This document shows, in pieces, positions 37,935-46,507 of a stretch of DNA of 64,000 nt. This stretch comes from Limnohabitans sp. MMS-10A-178. Lineage in GTDB: Bacteria; Pseudomonadota; Gammaproteobacteria; Burkholderiales; Burkholderiaceae_C. Positions within the stretch are counted from its first letter, which is position 1. The number at the start of each line of letters is the position of its first letter. The notes under the pieces were generated by a model that ran no database searches, was not told the origin of the DNA, and worked only from the letters and a program-made list of their open reading frames with translations. The position numbers were made by a program, and so were the translations under genes. Location: assembly GCF_003063375.1 (NCBI RefSeq), contig NZ_NERY01000001.1, positions 1,754,341-1,818,340 on the forward strand. Direction: 5' to 3'.

Positions 37935-37970
37935 GGTGAAGGTCCTGTTGAATTCAATGAAAAAATGTTT

Positions 37971-38561
37971 TTACCCCAGTAGGCGCTGTCTGATTTCGAT
38001 GGGGTCAAGCACTTCCAGTGGCCATGCGCCGCCACCAGGAATGCCAACCTGTGTGGCGTTTAGTAGCATTGAAACCATCACATAAGTGCCCGACAGCACC
38101 GTGAGATCAACAACCGCTTGCTCGCCCATTTTGTCTACGGCTTCTTGCCAAAGTGCATCGGGCACTCTGTGATTCAAGCTGAGCTGAACACAGTAGTCGT
38201 AAACCAAGCGCTCGTCTTCTTGCATGCTGGTGGGGCGTTTGCAAAGTTGCAAATCTTTCATCACTGCATCAGACAAACCGGCTTTTCGGGCAATGGTTTC
38301 GTGAGCCCACCATTCGTATTGCGCATTTGAAATTCTGGCTTGAATCAAAATGGCAAATTCGTTCAAGCGCTTGTTAACGCTGGTTCTGAATCGAAGGTAA
38401 TCTAGAAAATCAAAACAGCGCCTTGCCATGTCAGGACTTCGCAGCAATGCGTTGTAGGGGCCCCCAAGTGCGGCACTGGAAACTTTGAGAATGTCATCAG
38501 CCAAGGGCCGAACTGAATCTGGCAATTCAGAATAAGAAATTTGAGTTAGGCGTTCGTTCAT
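37971..38561 (-). CDS. Carboxymuconolactone decarboxylase-family (AhpD-like fold) protein
   Basis: 196 residues from ATG at 38561. A TTG two codons earlier is in frame but less likely. All-helical CMD fold: L-G-G-P-Y-N-A-L-L-R-S-P-D-M-A, then the family stretch N-E-F-A-I-L-I-Q-A-R-I-S-N-A-Q-Y-E-W-W-A-H and Y-D-Y-C-V-Q-L-S. The AhpD C-x-x-C pair is absent, so a decarboxylase-type or unknown role is more likely than peroxidase reductase. It sits immediately upstream of a Bug receptor, which suggests catabolism of an organic acid. Confidence 0.85.
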   Translation of the reverse strand: MNERLTQISYSELPDSVRPLADDILKVSSAALGGPYNALLRSPDMARRCFDFLDYLRFRTSVNKRLNEFAILIQARISNAQYEWWAHETIARKAGLSDAVMKDLQLCKRPTSMQEDERLVYDYCVQLSLNHRVPDALWQEAVDKMGEQAVVDLTVLSGTYVMVSMLLNATQVGIPGGGAWPLEVLDPIEIRQRLLG

Positions 38562-38642
38562 CCTCAAATTCTAGGAAGAACCAAGGAAAGAGGTGGGGGT
38601 ACAAACCCGAACGTTGAATGACTGAGTCAAGTTGCTATTGCC

Positions 38643-38861
38643 TTAAGTTTTTGGTTTAACAAGATTGTTTTTAGGATCAAACCCTAAGCAGGGGCGGCCA
38701 TCAGTGTTCATCACTTGAATGCAGGGCAAGGCTTGAGATTTGAACCCAAGTAATTTGCAGGAGTAGGGCATCTTAGGGTCCCAGCTCGTAGCGAAATGCT
38801 TGCACTGCCAGCAGTTGACTTTTTCTAAAGGTGATGGAGCGGCGGTCACTTGAGTTGTCAA
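38643..38861 (-). CDS. Small conserved Cys-rich protein
   Basis: 72 residues from a TTG start. No ATG is available upstream. Six Cys include C-W-Q-C, P-Y-S-C, L-P-C and R-P-C-L-G-F, consistent with a metal-binding fold. I recognise this as a type of short protein seen in Comamonadaceae, sometimes labelled as a uracil-DNA glycosylase although it is too short for that enzyme. Function unknown. Confidence 0.6.
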   Translation of the reverse strand: MTTQVTAAPSPLEKVNCWQCKHFATSWDPKMPYSCKLLGFKSQALPCIQVMNTDGRPCLGFDPKNNLVKPKT

Positions 38862-38982
38862 TGAAGTTGATGACTTATCTCATCATAAACAATCGTGAAA
38901 TCATTTGAAATTTGGGTTGCATTTGATCAAGTGCTCAAGGTTTGAGGCAAAATTGTTTTTTTGAATCTGATCAGAGAACATC

Positions 38983-39396
38983 ATGCAACCTTTCCACTTG
39001 GCATTTCCCGTAACGTCTTTGGCAAAAGCCAGGGCTTTTTATGGCGATTTATTAGGCTGCTCTGAAGGGCGCTCCAGCGATGAGTGGGTCGACTTCAACT
39101 TTTATGGCCATCAAATTGTGGCGCACTTAAGTCCTTCTGAAGCCGGCCATCACAATACGAGCGCCGTCGATGGCGACAACGTGCCTGTCAGGCACTTTGG
39201 CTTGGTCATGGAAATGGGCCAGTGGGAAGTGCTTGCAGAGAAACTGAAACAGGCAGGAACCAAGTTTGTGATTGAACCCCACATTCGATTCAAGGGCCAA
39301 GTGGGTGAACAAGCCACTATGTTTTTCTTGGACCCCTGTGGCAATGCGGTGGAGTTCAAAGCCTTTGCAAACCCAGCCAGCTTGTTTGCCAAATAA
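38983..39396 (+). CDS. VOC-family (glyoxalase/dioxygenase fold) protein
   Basis: 137 residues. The N-terminal F-H-L-A-F-P-V-T-S-L-A-K-A-R-A-F-Y-G-D-L-L-G-C and the late F-F-L-D-P-C-G-N-A-V-E-F-K are the two beta-alpha-beta signatures of vicinal-oxygen-chelate proteins. Metal ligands likely include the His of F-H-L, His of R-H-F-G and Glu of V-E-F-K. Members isomerise, cleave or detoxify small molecules. The reaction here cannot be told. Confidence 0.88.
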   Translation: MQPFHLAFPVTSLAKARAFYGDLLGCSEGRSSDEWVDFNFYGHQIVAHLSPSEAGHHNTSAVDGDNVPVRHFGLVMEMGQWEVLAEKLKQAGTKFVIEPHIRFKGQVGEQATMFFLDPCGNAVEFKAFANPASLFAK

Positions 39397-39449
39397 AGCA
39401 GTGATGGCAAGCAAGGCCAAATGCTGAATTTCAGCCTTCGATTCAATTC

Positions 39450-40028
39450 ATGAATTTTAAAATGTCAGACAAATCGCTGTTTGCGATTTTGTTGCGCTCG
39501 CCTTGGTGGTATAGCTTTTTAATTGCTGCAGTGCTCATGCTGCTAGCGCGCGTGTTCTTGCCCGAGGCCTTTCGCGCTATTGGGATGCTCAGCTCACTTC
39601 CCTTTGCCGTGTTGGGCATCATTGCCGCTTGGCGGCAGCGCGACAAGCCATCAGCTGAACGCGTATCCATGGCTTTAGACCAATTGGCCAAAATGTCGTG
39701 GAAGCAGTTTTTGCCCATCATGGAGCAAGCCTTTGTTCAGCAGGGCTTCACCGTAACACCTCTGAACTCAAATTCGGCAGACTTGCAATTGGAAAAAAAG
39801 GGCAGGGTTACCTTGGTCAGTTGCAAACGCTGGAAGGCCGCCACCTTGGGGGTGGAGGTTTTACGCGATTTGAAGGCCATGCAAGTTGCCGAAGAAGCCT
39901 CTTATGCGGCTTGTATCAGTTTGAGCTTGCCCACCGGCGTGGCCCTTAAATTTGCCAAAGAAAACGCAATTCAATTGATCTGCCAAGACGAGCTGGCATC
40001 ACTCTGTCTCAAGGTGATGAAAGACTAA
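39450..40028 (+). CDS. Membrane-anchored Mrr-like restriction endonuclease domain protein
   Basis: 192 residues (a second ATG lies at 39462). Two predicted membrane helices at about 11-32 and 39-60 are followed by a cytoplasmic domain that fits the Mrr_cat fold: F-L-P-I-M-E-Q-A-F-V-Q-Q-G-F-T-V, then A-D-L-Q-L and V-S-C-K-R-W, matching the D-(x)n-E/Q-x-K nuclease core with Ser-Cys-Lys in place of Gln-x-Lys. Mrr-like enzymes cut modified or foreign DNA, and membrane-anchored forms of this size are common in Burkholderiales with unknown role. No methyltransferase is linked. Confidence 0.8.
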   Translation: MNFKMSDKSLFAILLRSPWWYSFLIAAVLMLLARVFLPEAFRAIGMLSSLPFAVLGIIAAWRQRDKPSAERVSMALDQLAKMSWKQFLPIMEQAFVQQGFTVTPLNSNSADLQLEKKGRVTLVSCKRWKAATLGVEVLRDLKAMQVAEEASYAACISLSLPTGVALKFAKENAIQLICQDELASLCLKVMKD

Positions 40029-40042
40029 AGCGCCACCCAAGA

Positions 40043-41086
40043 CTACAAAGCCCGCATGATGTGCGCTATGCAGTCGTTGGTTTTGGCGGCATCAATCCAC
40101 CGCAGGATACACACCAGCTCCAACTGGGGGTCGACCCATGTGATGGACGAGCCGGCGCCAATGGCAAACCAAGAACTGCGCGGCGCGTCTTTGAACAGTG
40201 CGCCATCTTTGTTGAGCCAAATGAGGTAGCCGTAGTAGGGCGCAACATCGCAGGGTTGTTGCATCATGTGCATCCACTTGGCCGAAAGTATTTGCTTTCC
40301 TTTGTAATGGCCATTGCCCATGAGCATCAAGCCAATGAGGGCTTGGTCCATGGCTGAAATTGAAATACCACCGCCCCAATGGCTGCCGCCCGGAACTGAC
40401 ATCATGCGTTGGCCATTGACTTGCGTCCAACCTTGTTCGTAGCCCACCCATTGAAACTCATCTGAGCAACCCAAAGGTTTGCGGAAAAATTCTTCAAACA
40501 CTTCTGGCAGCGGGCGCTTGAACAAATGCAACAAGGCCAAAGACAGTTGGTTGATGCGAACGTCGTTGTATTCAAATCTTGAGCCTGGCTCGCCCAAGGG
40601 TCTGGGGTCGCCTTTGGTGCCGCCAGCTTCTCCGGTTTGGTAAGTTAACCAACGATATCGGTCGACCTGCTCGGGAATGCCAAGGCATGTGCCTTCCCAC
40701 TCGCTGGTTTGCTGCAAAAGGTGGTGCCATGTGATGCGCGATAAGCGCTCTCCCTCAAAGCCAATGCCAGGACATTGTTGAACCACCGGTGTGTGAACGT
40801 CTCTAATCAGACCTTGATCAAATGCAAGGCCCGCCAACAAAGCCAAATAGGTTTTGGCCACACTGAAGGTGAGATCGGCCTTGTGCGCTTGGCCCCACTT
40901 TGCGAGCAATTGGTTCTTGTGAAACAGAACGCCAGACACAGGGCCACGACCATGAACCGGTCCATACAAGCGGTTGTAGGGGGGCGGATCGGCTTCGTGA
41001 ATGCCCCAGGGTGGTGAGGTATCACGAGACCAGGGCGATTCGCACTGCTCTGTGAATTGAGTGGCTTTTTGAAGTGCAGGCGTCAT
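40043..41086 (-). CDS. Serine beta-lactamase-fold hydrolase (class C related)
   Basis: 347 residues from ATG at 41086. A GTG at 41113 would add nine. The catalytic S-x-x-K motif is T-F-S-V-A-K-T-Y-L, the second motif Tyr is in Y-N-D-V-R, and a late H-W-G-G-G-like stretch stands for motif three. There is no signal peptide. Family members include esterases, D-aminopeptidases and beta-lactamase-like proteins. This one is probably a cytoplasmic ester or amide hydrolase. It ends 15 bases from the convergent Mrr-like gene and is divergent from the TRAP operon. Confidence 0.82.
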   Translation of the reverse strand: MTPALQKATQFTEQCESPWSRDTSPPWGIHEADPPPYNRLYGPVHGRGPVSGVLFHKNQLLAKWGQAHKADLTFSVAKTYLALLAGLAFDQGLIRDVHTPVVQQCPGIGFEGERLSRITWHHLLQQTSEWEGTCLGIPEQVDRYRWLTYQTGEAGGTKGDPRPLGEPGSRFEYNDVRINQLSLALLHLFKRPLPEVFEEFFRKPLGCSDEFQWVGYEQGWTQVNGQRMMSVPGGSHWGGGISISAMDQALIGLMLMGNGHYKGKQILSAKWMHMMQQPCDVAPYYGYLIWLNKDGALFKDAPRSSWFAIGAGSSITWVDPQLELVCILRWIDAAKTNDCIAHIMRAL

Positions 41087-41192
41087 GTGGGTTTTTTCTT
41101 GTAGGGTTATCACTTGAAGCCCGTTATTGTTCTGATAGATAATATTGTTTCGAGCTATAATTTTTTTGATTTAAAGTTTAACAGGAGACAAA

Positions 41193-42350
41193 ATGACCAC
41201 AGTTCAGCAAGACGTTCAAGTAAGCGATAGCCCCATGGCCAGTCGTCGCCGTTTCTTTGGCAAGGCTGCAACAGCTGCCGTGGCTGCCCCATTGATGGGC
41301 GCGCCACTCATCGCTGTCGCTCAAGCGCCTATCGTTTTCAAGATGCAAGGTTCTTGGGGTACCAACGAAATTTTCAGCGAAATGGCGCAGCAATACGTCA
41401 CACGCGTTAATGAAATGTCCGGTGGCCGCCTCAGAATTGAATATCTGCCAGCAGGCGCTGTGGTTAAGCCATTTGAAATCATCGATGCCGTGAGCAAAGG
41501 CGTGCTCGACGGTGGCCACCACGTTTCTGGCTACTGGTACGGTAAGAACAAATCTGCTTCTTTGTTTGGCACAGGCCCTGTGAGCGGCGCTACCCCCGAA
41601 ATCGGTTTGAGCTGGATTCAGGCTGGTGGTGGTCAGCAGCTTTGGGACAAATTGGTTGCCAAGATGAACCTCAATGTGGTTGGTTTCTTCTCCTTTCCAA
41701 TGCCATCACAGCCACTGGGTTGGTTCAAAAAGGCGCCACCTAAAAAGGCGTCTGACTTGAAAGGCTTCAAGTACCGCACCATTGGTTTGGCTGCCGACAT
41801 GTTGCAGGAAATGGGCATGGCCGTTGCTCAATTGCCAGGCGGCGAAATTGTGCCCGCCATGCAGCGCGGTGTGATTGATGCCTTCGAATTCAACAACCCC
41901 ACCGCCGACATGCGTTTTGGCGCTCAAGACGTGGCCAAGTTCTACTCCATGGGTTCCTTCCACCAAGCCCAAGAATTCTTTGAAATTATTTTCAACAAAG
42001 ACAAGTACAACGCTTTGCCCGCAGACTTGAAGGCAATTTTGAAGTACGCTGCTGAAGCTGCATCTACCGCATCTACAGCGTTGGCCCACGAAAACTACTC
42101 AAAGGATTTGCAAGAGCTCATCGTCAAGCACAAGGTGCAGGTGTCTCGCACCAGTGCAGATGTCTACAAAGGCCAATTGGCTGCATGGGACGTTGTCACT
42201 GCAAAACTGGAAAAAGAAGTCGACATGTTCAAGGAAGTGAACGATTCGTTCAAGGCCTGGTCACGTCGCGTGGGCTTTTACCACTTCACCAACGAAGCCA
42301 ACTACCGCATGGCTTACGAGCACGTACAGAAGACCAAGCTGCCAGTCTGA
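41193..42350 (+). CDS. TRAP transporter substrate-binding protein DctP family (TakP-like)
   Basis: 385 residues. Periplasmic receptor of a TRAP transporter, with a Tat signal S-R-R-R-F-F-G-K-A-A and an Ala-rich segment ending A-V-A-Q-A. The mature start V-F-K-M-Q-G-S-W-G, and G-G-H-H-V-S-G-Y-W-Y and D-A-F-E-F-N-N-P-T-A, are close to TakP-type receptors for 2-oxo acids. Ribosome site AGGAGA. It is followed by a strong hairpin and then the dctQ and dctM-type genes, the standard order. A 2-oxo acid ligand is a family-level guess. Confidence 0.93.
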   Translation: MTTVQQDVQVSDSPMASRRRFFGKAATAAVAAPLMGAPLIAVAQAPIVFKMQGSWGTNEIFSEMAQQYVTRVNEMSGGRLRIEYLPAGAVVKPFEIIDAVSKGVLDGGHHVSGYWYGKNKSASLFGTGPVSGATPEIGLSWIQAGGGQQLWDKLVAKMNLNVVGFFSFPMPSQPLGWFKKAPPKKASDLKGFKYRTIGLAADMLQEMGMAVAQLPGGEIVPAMQRGVIDAFEFNNPTADMRFGAQDVAKFYSMGSFHQAQEFFEIIFNKDKYNALPADLKAILKYAAEAASTASTALAHENYSKDLQELIVKHKVQVSRTSADVYKGQLAAWDVVTAKLEKEVDMFKEVNDSFKAWSRRVGFYHFTNEANYRMAYEHVQKTKLPV

Positions 42351-42367
42351 TCTTGGCTTAAAATCCG

Positions 42368-42405
42368 AAAGCTGCCGAAATTCGTTTCGGCAGCTTTTCT
42401 TTTTG
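42368..42405 (+). terminator. Strong hairpin between receptor and permease genes of the TRAP operon
   Basis: A perfect 13-base stem (42368-42380 with 42385-42397) closed by a TTCG tetraloop, followed by a T-rich tract. It lies 17 bases after the receptor stop. It likely acts as a partial terminator or 3' stabiliser giving more receptor than membrane subunits. Confidence 0.8.
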
Positions 42406-42423
42406 TATGAATAGGTTAATCAA

Positions 42424-42993
42424 ATGGAATTTTGGATTCGAAGGATTGACATCCTCAACAAGTCAATTGGTCACGCATTTTCTTGGTGTGTGTTAATCCT
42501 CACCGCATCCACCTGCTTCGAGGTGTTCATGCGTTATGTGCTCAACAGCCCCACCGTGTGGGCGTTTGACATGAGCTACATGTTGTACGGTGCCATGTTC
42601 ATGATGTCGGGCGCATATGCCCTCTCACGCAACTCGCACGTGCGGGGCGACTTCTTCTACCGCAACTGGTCCAACCGCACACAAGCCAAAGTAGATTTGG
42701 CTTTGTACTTCTTGTTTTTCTTTCCTGGCATTTTTGCCATGGTGTTCACAGGTGGTCAATACGCTTACGAAAGCATTCGTATTTTGGAGTCCAGCGTGAA
42801 CAGTCCTGCAGGTGTGCCAGTTTGGCCCCTGAAGTCGATCATTTTTGTAGCCGGCATTACGCTTCTCATTGCGGGTGCGGCTGAAGTCATGCGTTGCCTG
42901 GTATGCATTCGCACTGGCGAGTGGTTGTCGCGCGGCACCGATGTCGAAGAACTTGAACAAGTGTTGATCCAACAACACGCTGAGAAAGAATAA
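42424..42993 (+). CDS. TRAP transporter small permease (DctQ family)
   Basis: 189 residues. Four predicted membrane segments (about 15-38, 47-66, 85-110, 125-155). The family motif F-E-V-F-M-R-Y-V-L-N-S-P-T-V-W follows the first helix. It pairs with the large permease that starts 3 bases after its stop. Length is in the usual range. Confidence 0.93.
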   Translation: MEFWIRRIDILNKSIGHAFSWCVLILTASTCFEVFMRYVLNSPTVWAFDMSYMLYGAMFMMSGAYALSRNSHVRGDFFYRNWSNRTQAKVDLALYFLFFFPGIFAMVFTGGQYAYESIRILESSVNSPAGVPVWPLKSIIFVAGITLLIAGAAEVMRCLVCIRTGEWLSRGTDVEELEQVLIQQHAEKE

Positions 42994-42995
42994 TC

Positions 42996-44405
42996 ATGAG
43001 TGATCCGTTTGTCGCCCTCCTAATGTTGGGGCTCTTTATTGTCTTTATTTTCTTCGGATTCCCCATTGCCTTCACCATGATGGCCATGGGTATGGGTTTT
43101 GGCTTTTACGCCTACTTCACGCCTGACCAGTTAATCTGGGACAACCGCATCTTGTACCTGTTCACACAAAACACCTTCAGTGTGATGAACAACGATGTGC
43201 TTATATCGATTCCCTTGTTTCTCTTTATGGGATACATCATTGAGCGAGCTAACATCCTAGACAGGTTGTTTTTGAGTTTGCAGGTTGGCCTACGAGGTGT
43301 TCCCGGCTCTATGGCCGTGGCTGCATTGGTTACTTGTACGCTTTTTGCCACAGCCACCGGTATTGTGGGCGCGGTGGTGGCCCTGATGGGGCTGATCGCC
43401 TTGCCGGCGATGCTTAAAGCCGGTTATGACGAAAAACTGGCCAGTGGTGTGATTACTGCAGGTGGCACTTTGGGTATTTTGATTCCACCCTCCATCTTGC
43501 TCATTGTGTACGCGGCCACAGCCAGCGTATCGGTGGTCAAGATGTACGCCGCGGCCATCATCCCTGGCTTCACATTGGCATTTCTTTACCTCATTTACAT
43601 CATCGTGCGTGCCACGCTCAATCCCTCTTTGTGTCCCAAGCCCAAAGATGTGTACGATTACTCCGTCTGGGAAAGCATTGTCATGGTGTTGAAGGCTTTT
43701 GTGCCTTTGGCCGTCTTGATCATGTCGGTATTGGGATCTATTTTGTTTGGTTTGGCCACGCCCAGCGAAGCGGCCGCCATGGGCGTTTTGGGTGGCATTA
43801 TTTTGGCCATCGTCTACCGCGCCTTCACTTGGGAGCGGCTGCGCGAGTCGGTTTACCTCACGGCCCGCACCTCGGCCATGGTGTGTTTCCTTTTTGTAGG
43901 TTCGGCCACTTTCGCATCGGTTTTTGGTTATTTGGGCGGTGAGCATTTGGTCAAGGACTTCATGCTGGCATTGGACCTGTCGCCTTTGCAGTTCTTGCTC
44001 TTGTCTCAGTTCATAATTTTCATCTTGGGCTGGCCTTTGGAGTGGAGCGAGATCATCATCATCTTCGTGCCCATCTTCCTGCCTTTGCTGCCCTTGTACA
44101 ACATCGATCCCATCTTGTTTGGCATCTTGATTGCAGTGAACTTGCAAACCGCTTTCTTGACACCGCCCATGGCGATGTCGGCCTATTACCTGAAAGGGGT
44201 TGCACCCAAGACGCTGCAATTGAACACCATCTTCAGTGGGTGCATGCCTTTCGTGTACATCATTTTGTTCACACTGGCCATGACTTATGTCTTCCCAGCC
44301 ATGGTTACTTACTTGCCAGACCAGTTCTTCAACCAGTCGGTTGAGATGGAACGCGACCCCAACGACGAGTCGGTGGTCAACCCCGACTTCTTCAAGACGA
44401 ACTGA
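42996..44405 (+). CDS. TRAP transporter large permease (DctM family)
   Basis: 469 residues with about 12 membrane helices. It shows the family blocks F-G-F-P-I-A-F-T-M, A-A-L-V-T-C-T-L-F-A-T-A-T-G and G-G-T-L-G-I-L-I-P-P-S. Carries the sodium- or proton-driven uptake. Its last base is also the first base of the amidase ATG, so translation is coupled to the next gene. Confidence 0.95.
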   Translation: MSDPFVALLMLGLFIVFIFFGFPIAFTMMAMGMGFGFYAYFTPDQLIWDNRILYLFTQNTFSVMNNDVLISIPLFLFMGYIIERANILDRLFLSLQVGLRGVPGSMAVAALVTCTLFATATGIVGAVVALMGLIALPAMLKAGYDEKLASGVITAGGTLGILIPPSILLIVYAATASVSVVKMYAAAIIPGFTLAFLYLIYIIVRATLNPSLCPKPKDVYDYSVWESIVMVLKAFVPLAVLIMSVLGSILFGLATPSEAAAMGVLGGIILAIVYRAFTWERLRESVYLTARTSAMVCFLFVGSATFASVFGYLGGEHLVKDFMLALDLSPLQFLLLSQFIIFILGWPLEWSEIIIIFVPIFLPLLPLYNIDPILFGILIAVNLQTAFLTPPMAMSAYYLKGVAPKTLQLNTIFSGCMPFVYIILFTLAMTYVFPAMVTYLPDQFFNQSVEMERDPNDESVVNPDFFKTN

Positions 44406-45757
44406 TGGCTGAACCTACAAAAAATGTGTCCGATCTGACCGCTTTGGAGGTGCGCGAGCACCTGCTCAGCGGCCAGGAAACGGTGCCAGAGTTCATGGCC
44501 AAACTAGGTCGTTTTGTGGATGGCGCAGACAAGGCCATCCACGCCTTTGCACACCGCGATGACCGTGTGGTTGATTTGCAAGCAGACAACCTGCAGCGTG
44601 ATCGCGCGGCGGGGCACTTGCCTGGCCCCTTGTACGGCGTACCGGTGGGGGTCAAGGACATCATTGACACAATGGATTTCCCGACTGAATACGGTAGCCC
44701 CATTCATGCAGGGCGCTATTCGGTAGGTGATGCCACTGTGGTGTCCCGCTTGCGTGCCGCAGGCGCCGTGATATTCGGTAAAACCGTTACCACCGAGTTT
44801 GCCACCACGCATCCAGGCCCCACCTGCAACCCCCACAATCTGGCACACACCCCTGGTGGTTCTTCCAGTGGCTCTGCTGCGGCAGTGGCAGCGGGCATGG
44901 TGCCCGTGGCGCTGGGCACTCAAACCAATGGCTCCGTCATTCGCCCGGCTTCGTTTTGCGGTGTGTATGCGCTCAAGCCCTCGCGAGGTCTTTTGCCACG
45001 CACGGGTGTGCTGGACCAGTCGCCCTCTTTGGACGAAATTGGTGTGTTTGCACGCAACTTGGAAGACATTGCCAAGCTTACCGAAATCATGTCGGGTGAC
45101 GACGGCCACGACAGCGCCAGTGCGCGACAAAGTCCACGCAGGCTCTACGATGTGGCAGTGTCTCAGCCGCCCTTGCCACCCAAGTTTTGTTTTGTCAAAA
45201 CCCCATGGTGGGACGACGTCGAGCCTGAAGCTCGCGAGGCCTACGAGGCTTTCGTGGCCCACATGGGCGAAAACGTTGAAGTTGTGCAACTGCCCGACAT
45301 TGTTAAGCAAGTGGCGCCTTGGTTGGTCACAGTTAACGAAATTGAGCTTGGCGTGTGCCTGCAAAAAGAGTGGTTGCACCACCGCGAGTTACTGAGTGAA
45401 CCGCTGCGTGCGCGCGTCGAAAAATCCATGACGATGCCAGGTACCAACTACCTTATTGCCAAAGACCGCATGTTCCACGTCATGAATGCCTTTGACGAGT
45501 ACTTTGCTACTTACGATGCTATTTTGTGTCCTGCGGCTTTAGGCACGGCTCCCCACAGCTTGGCTTCCACTGGCAATCCAATTATGCAAACCGTCTGGAG
45601 CTTTGCTGGACTGCCCAGCGTGAATTTGCCGCTGCTCACCTTGTCCAATGGTTTGCCCTTGGGGGTGCAAGCGGTGGGCTCTTACCAAAACGATGCTCGC
45701 TTGTTGCGCTCCTCGCGCTGGCTGGTCTCTGAATTTATCAAAAGGAATATGGCATGA
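44405..45757 (+). CDS. Amidase-signature family enzyme
   Basis: 450 residues. The Ser-cisSer-Lys triad is visible: Lys in V-G-V-K-D-I-I-D-T, the Ser pair in the Gly/Ser-rich G-G-S-S-S-G-S-A-A-A, and nucleophile Ser in T-N-G-S-V-I-R-P-A. Hydrolyses amides, or related C-N bonds, in the cytoplasm. Gene order after dctPQM and translational coupling suggest it acts on the imported compound. The ligand might thus be an amide or allophanate-like molecule, but this is inference. Confidence 0.92.
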   Translation: MAEPTKNVSDLTALEVREHLLSGQETVPEFMAKLGRFVDGADKAIHAFAHRDDRVVDLQADNLQRDRAAGHLPGPLYGVPVGVKDIIDTMDFPTEYGSPIHAGRYSVGDATVVSRLRAAGAVIFGKTVTTEFATTHPGPTCNPHNLAHTPGGSSSGSAAAVAAGMVPVALGTQTNGSVIRPASFCGVYALKPSRGLLPRTGVLDQSPSLDEIGVFARNLEDIAKLTEIMSGDDGHDSASARQSPRRLYDVAVSQPPLPPKFCFVKTPWWDDVEPEAREAYEAFVAHMGENVEVVQLPDIVKQVAPWLVTVNEIELGVCLQKEWLHHRELLSEPLRARVEKSMTMPGTNYLIAKDRMFHVMNAFDEYFATYDAILCPAALGTAPHSLASTGNPIMQTVWSFAGLPSVNLPLLTLSNGLPLGVQAVGSYQNDARLLRSSRWLVSEFIKRNMA

Positions 45758-45918
45758 AATCCTGGCAACGCCTTACTGGCTTTATCGGCCTCACATTGAT
45801 GGCTGCGTTTTTGCTGCCCTACATTTTTAAACTTCCACAATTGGACATCACATTGATATTGATGGGCGGCCTGAGCTTGGCTGTGTTCGATTTTTTCTCG
45901 TCTAACAAAGGCGAATAA
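45754..45918 (+). CDS. Small two-helix membrane protein of the TRAP/amidase operon
   Basis: 54 residues, start M-K-S-W-Q-R-L-T-G-F, end F-S-S-N-K-G-E. Two hydrophobic segments (about 8-24 and 29-48). Its ATG overlaps the amidase stop as ATGA, and an AAAGGA ribosome site lies within the amidase end, so it is a true cotranslated gene. No family recognised. It could be an accessory subunit of the transporter. Confidence 0.7.
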   Translation: MKSWQRLTGFIGLTLMAAFLLPYIFKLPQLDITLILMGGLSLAVFDFFSSNKGE

Positions 45919-45964
45919 AATTTATTGAGTGCTTCAGCTTCTGAGGCCCGATCAATTTAGGGCC

Positions 45965-46429
45965 TCATTGCGATTGGCAGACATCCACCCATTCAGCTTG
46001 GGTCATGTCTGCCATTTTTTCTGGGCTGATCCGAACAGCGCTGTTCACCGAACCCGCAGCAGGTATGACCTCTTTGTATATTTTCAAAGAAACATCCAAG
46101 TAAACGGGCAGTGGCGACGCCAAACCAAACGGACAAACGCCACCCACTGGATGACCTGTGATTTCTGCAACTTCATCAAGCCCAAGCATTTTCCCTTTGC
46201 CAAATGCGTCCTTGAATTTTTTGTTGTCAATGCGCGCATCACCTTTGGCAACCACCAATACCACTCGGCCATCGTTCAATTTGAATGCCAGTGTCTTGGC
46301 AATTTGACCTGGTTCAACCCCATGGGCCTCTGCGGCCAAAGCGACTGTGGCCGTGCTCACGGGAAGTTCGATGATTTCTATGTCAATATGACGCGCAGAA
46401 AAGAAGTCTTTGACAGATTGAAGGCTCAT
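45965..46429 (-). CDS. YbaK/ProX-type aminoacyl-tRNA deacylase
   Basis: 154 residues. Edits misacylated tRNA, such as Cys-tRNA(Pro), in the cytoplasm. It shows the family order: P-V-S-T-A-T-V-A-L-A-A-E-A-H-G-V-E-P-G-Q-I-A-K-T-L, K-G-D-A-R-I-D-N-K-K, and G-G-V-C-P-F-G-L with the conserved G-x-x-P/C-P-F-G loop, where the Lys in I-A-K-T is the essential one. The exact tRNA specificity is open. Convergent with the TRAP operon and divergent from the MFS gene. Confidence 0.9.
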   Translation of the reverse strand: MSLQSVKDFFSARHIDIEIIELPVSTATVALAAEAHGVEPGQIAKTLAFKLNDGRVVLVVAKGDARIDNKKFKDAFGKGKMLGLDEVAEITGHPVGGVCPFGLASPLPVYLDVSLKIYKEVIPAAGSVNSAVRISPEKMADMTQAEWVDVCQSQ

Positions 46430-46507
46430 AGCATTTTTGAAAAACTGAGAAATGTGTAATGCGAAAAGTTGAAGATACCAGACAAATCTCTTGTTAGTAT
46501 TGCGCCA

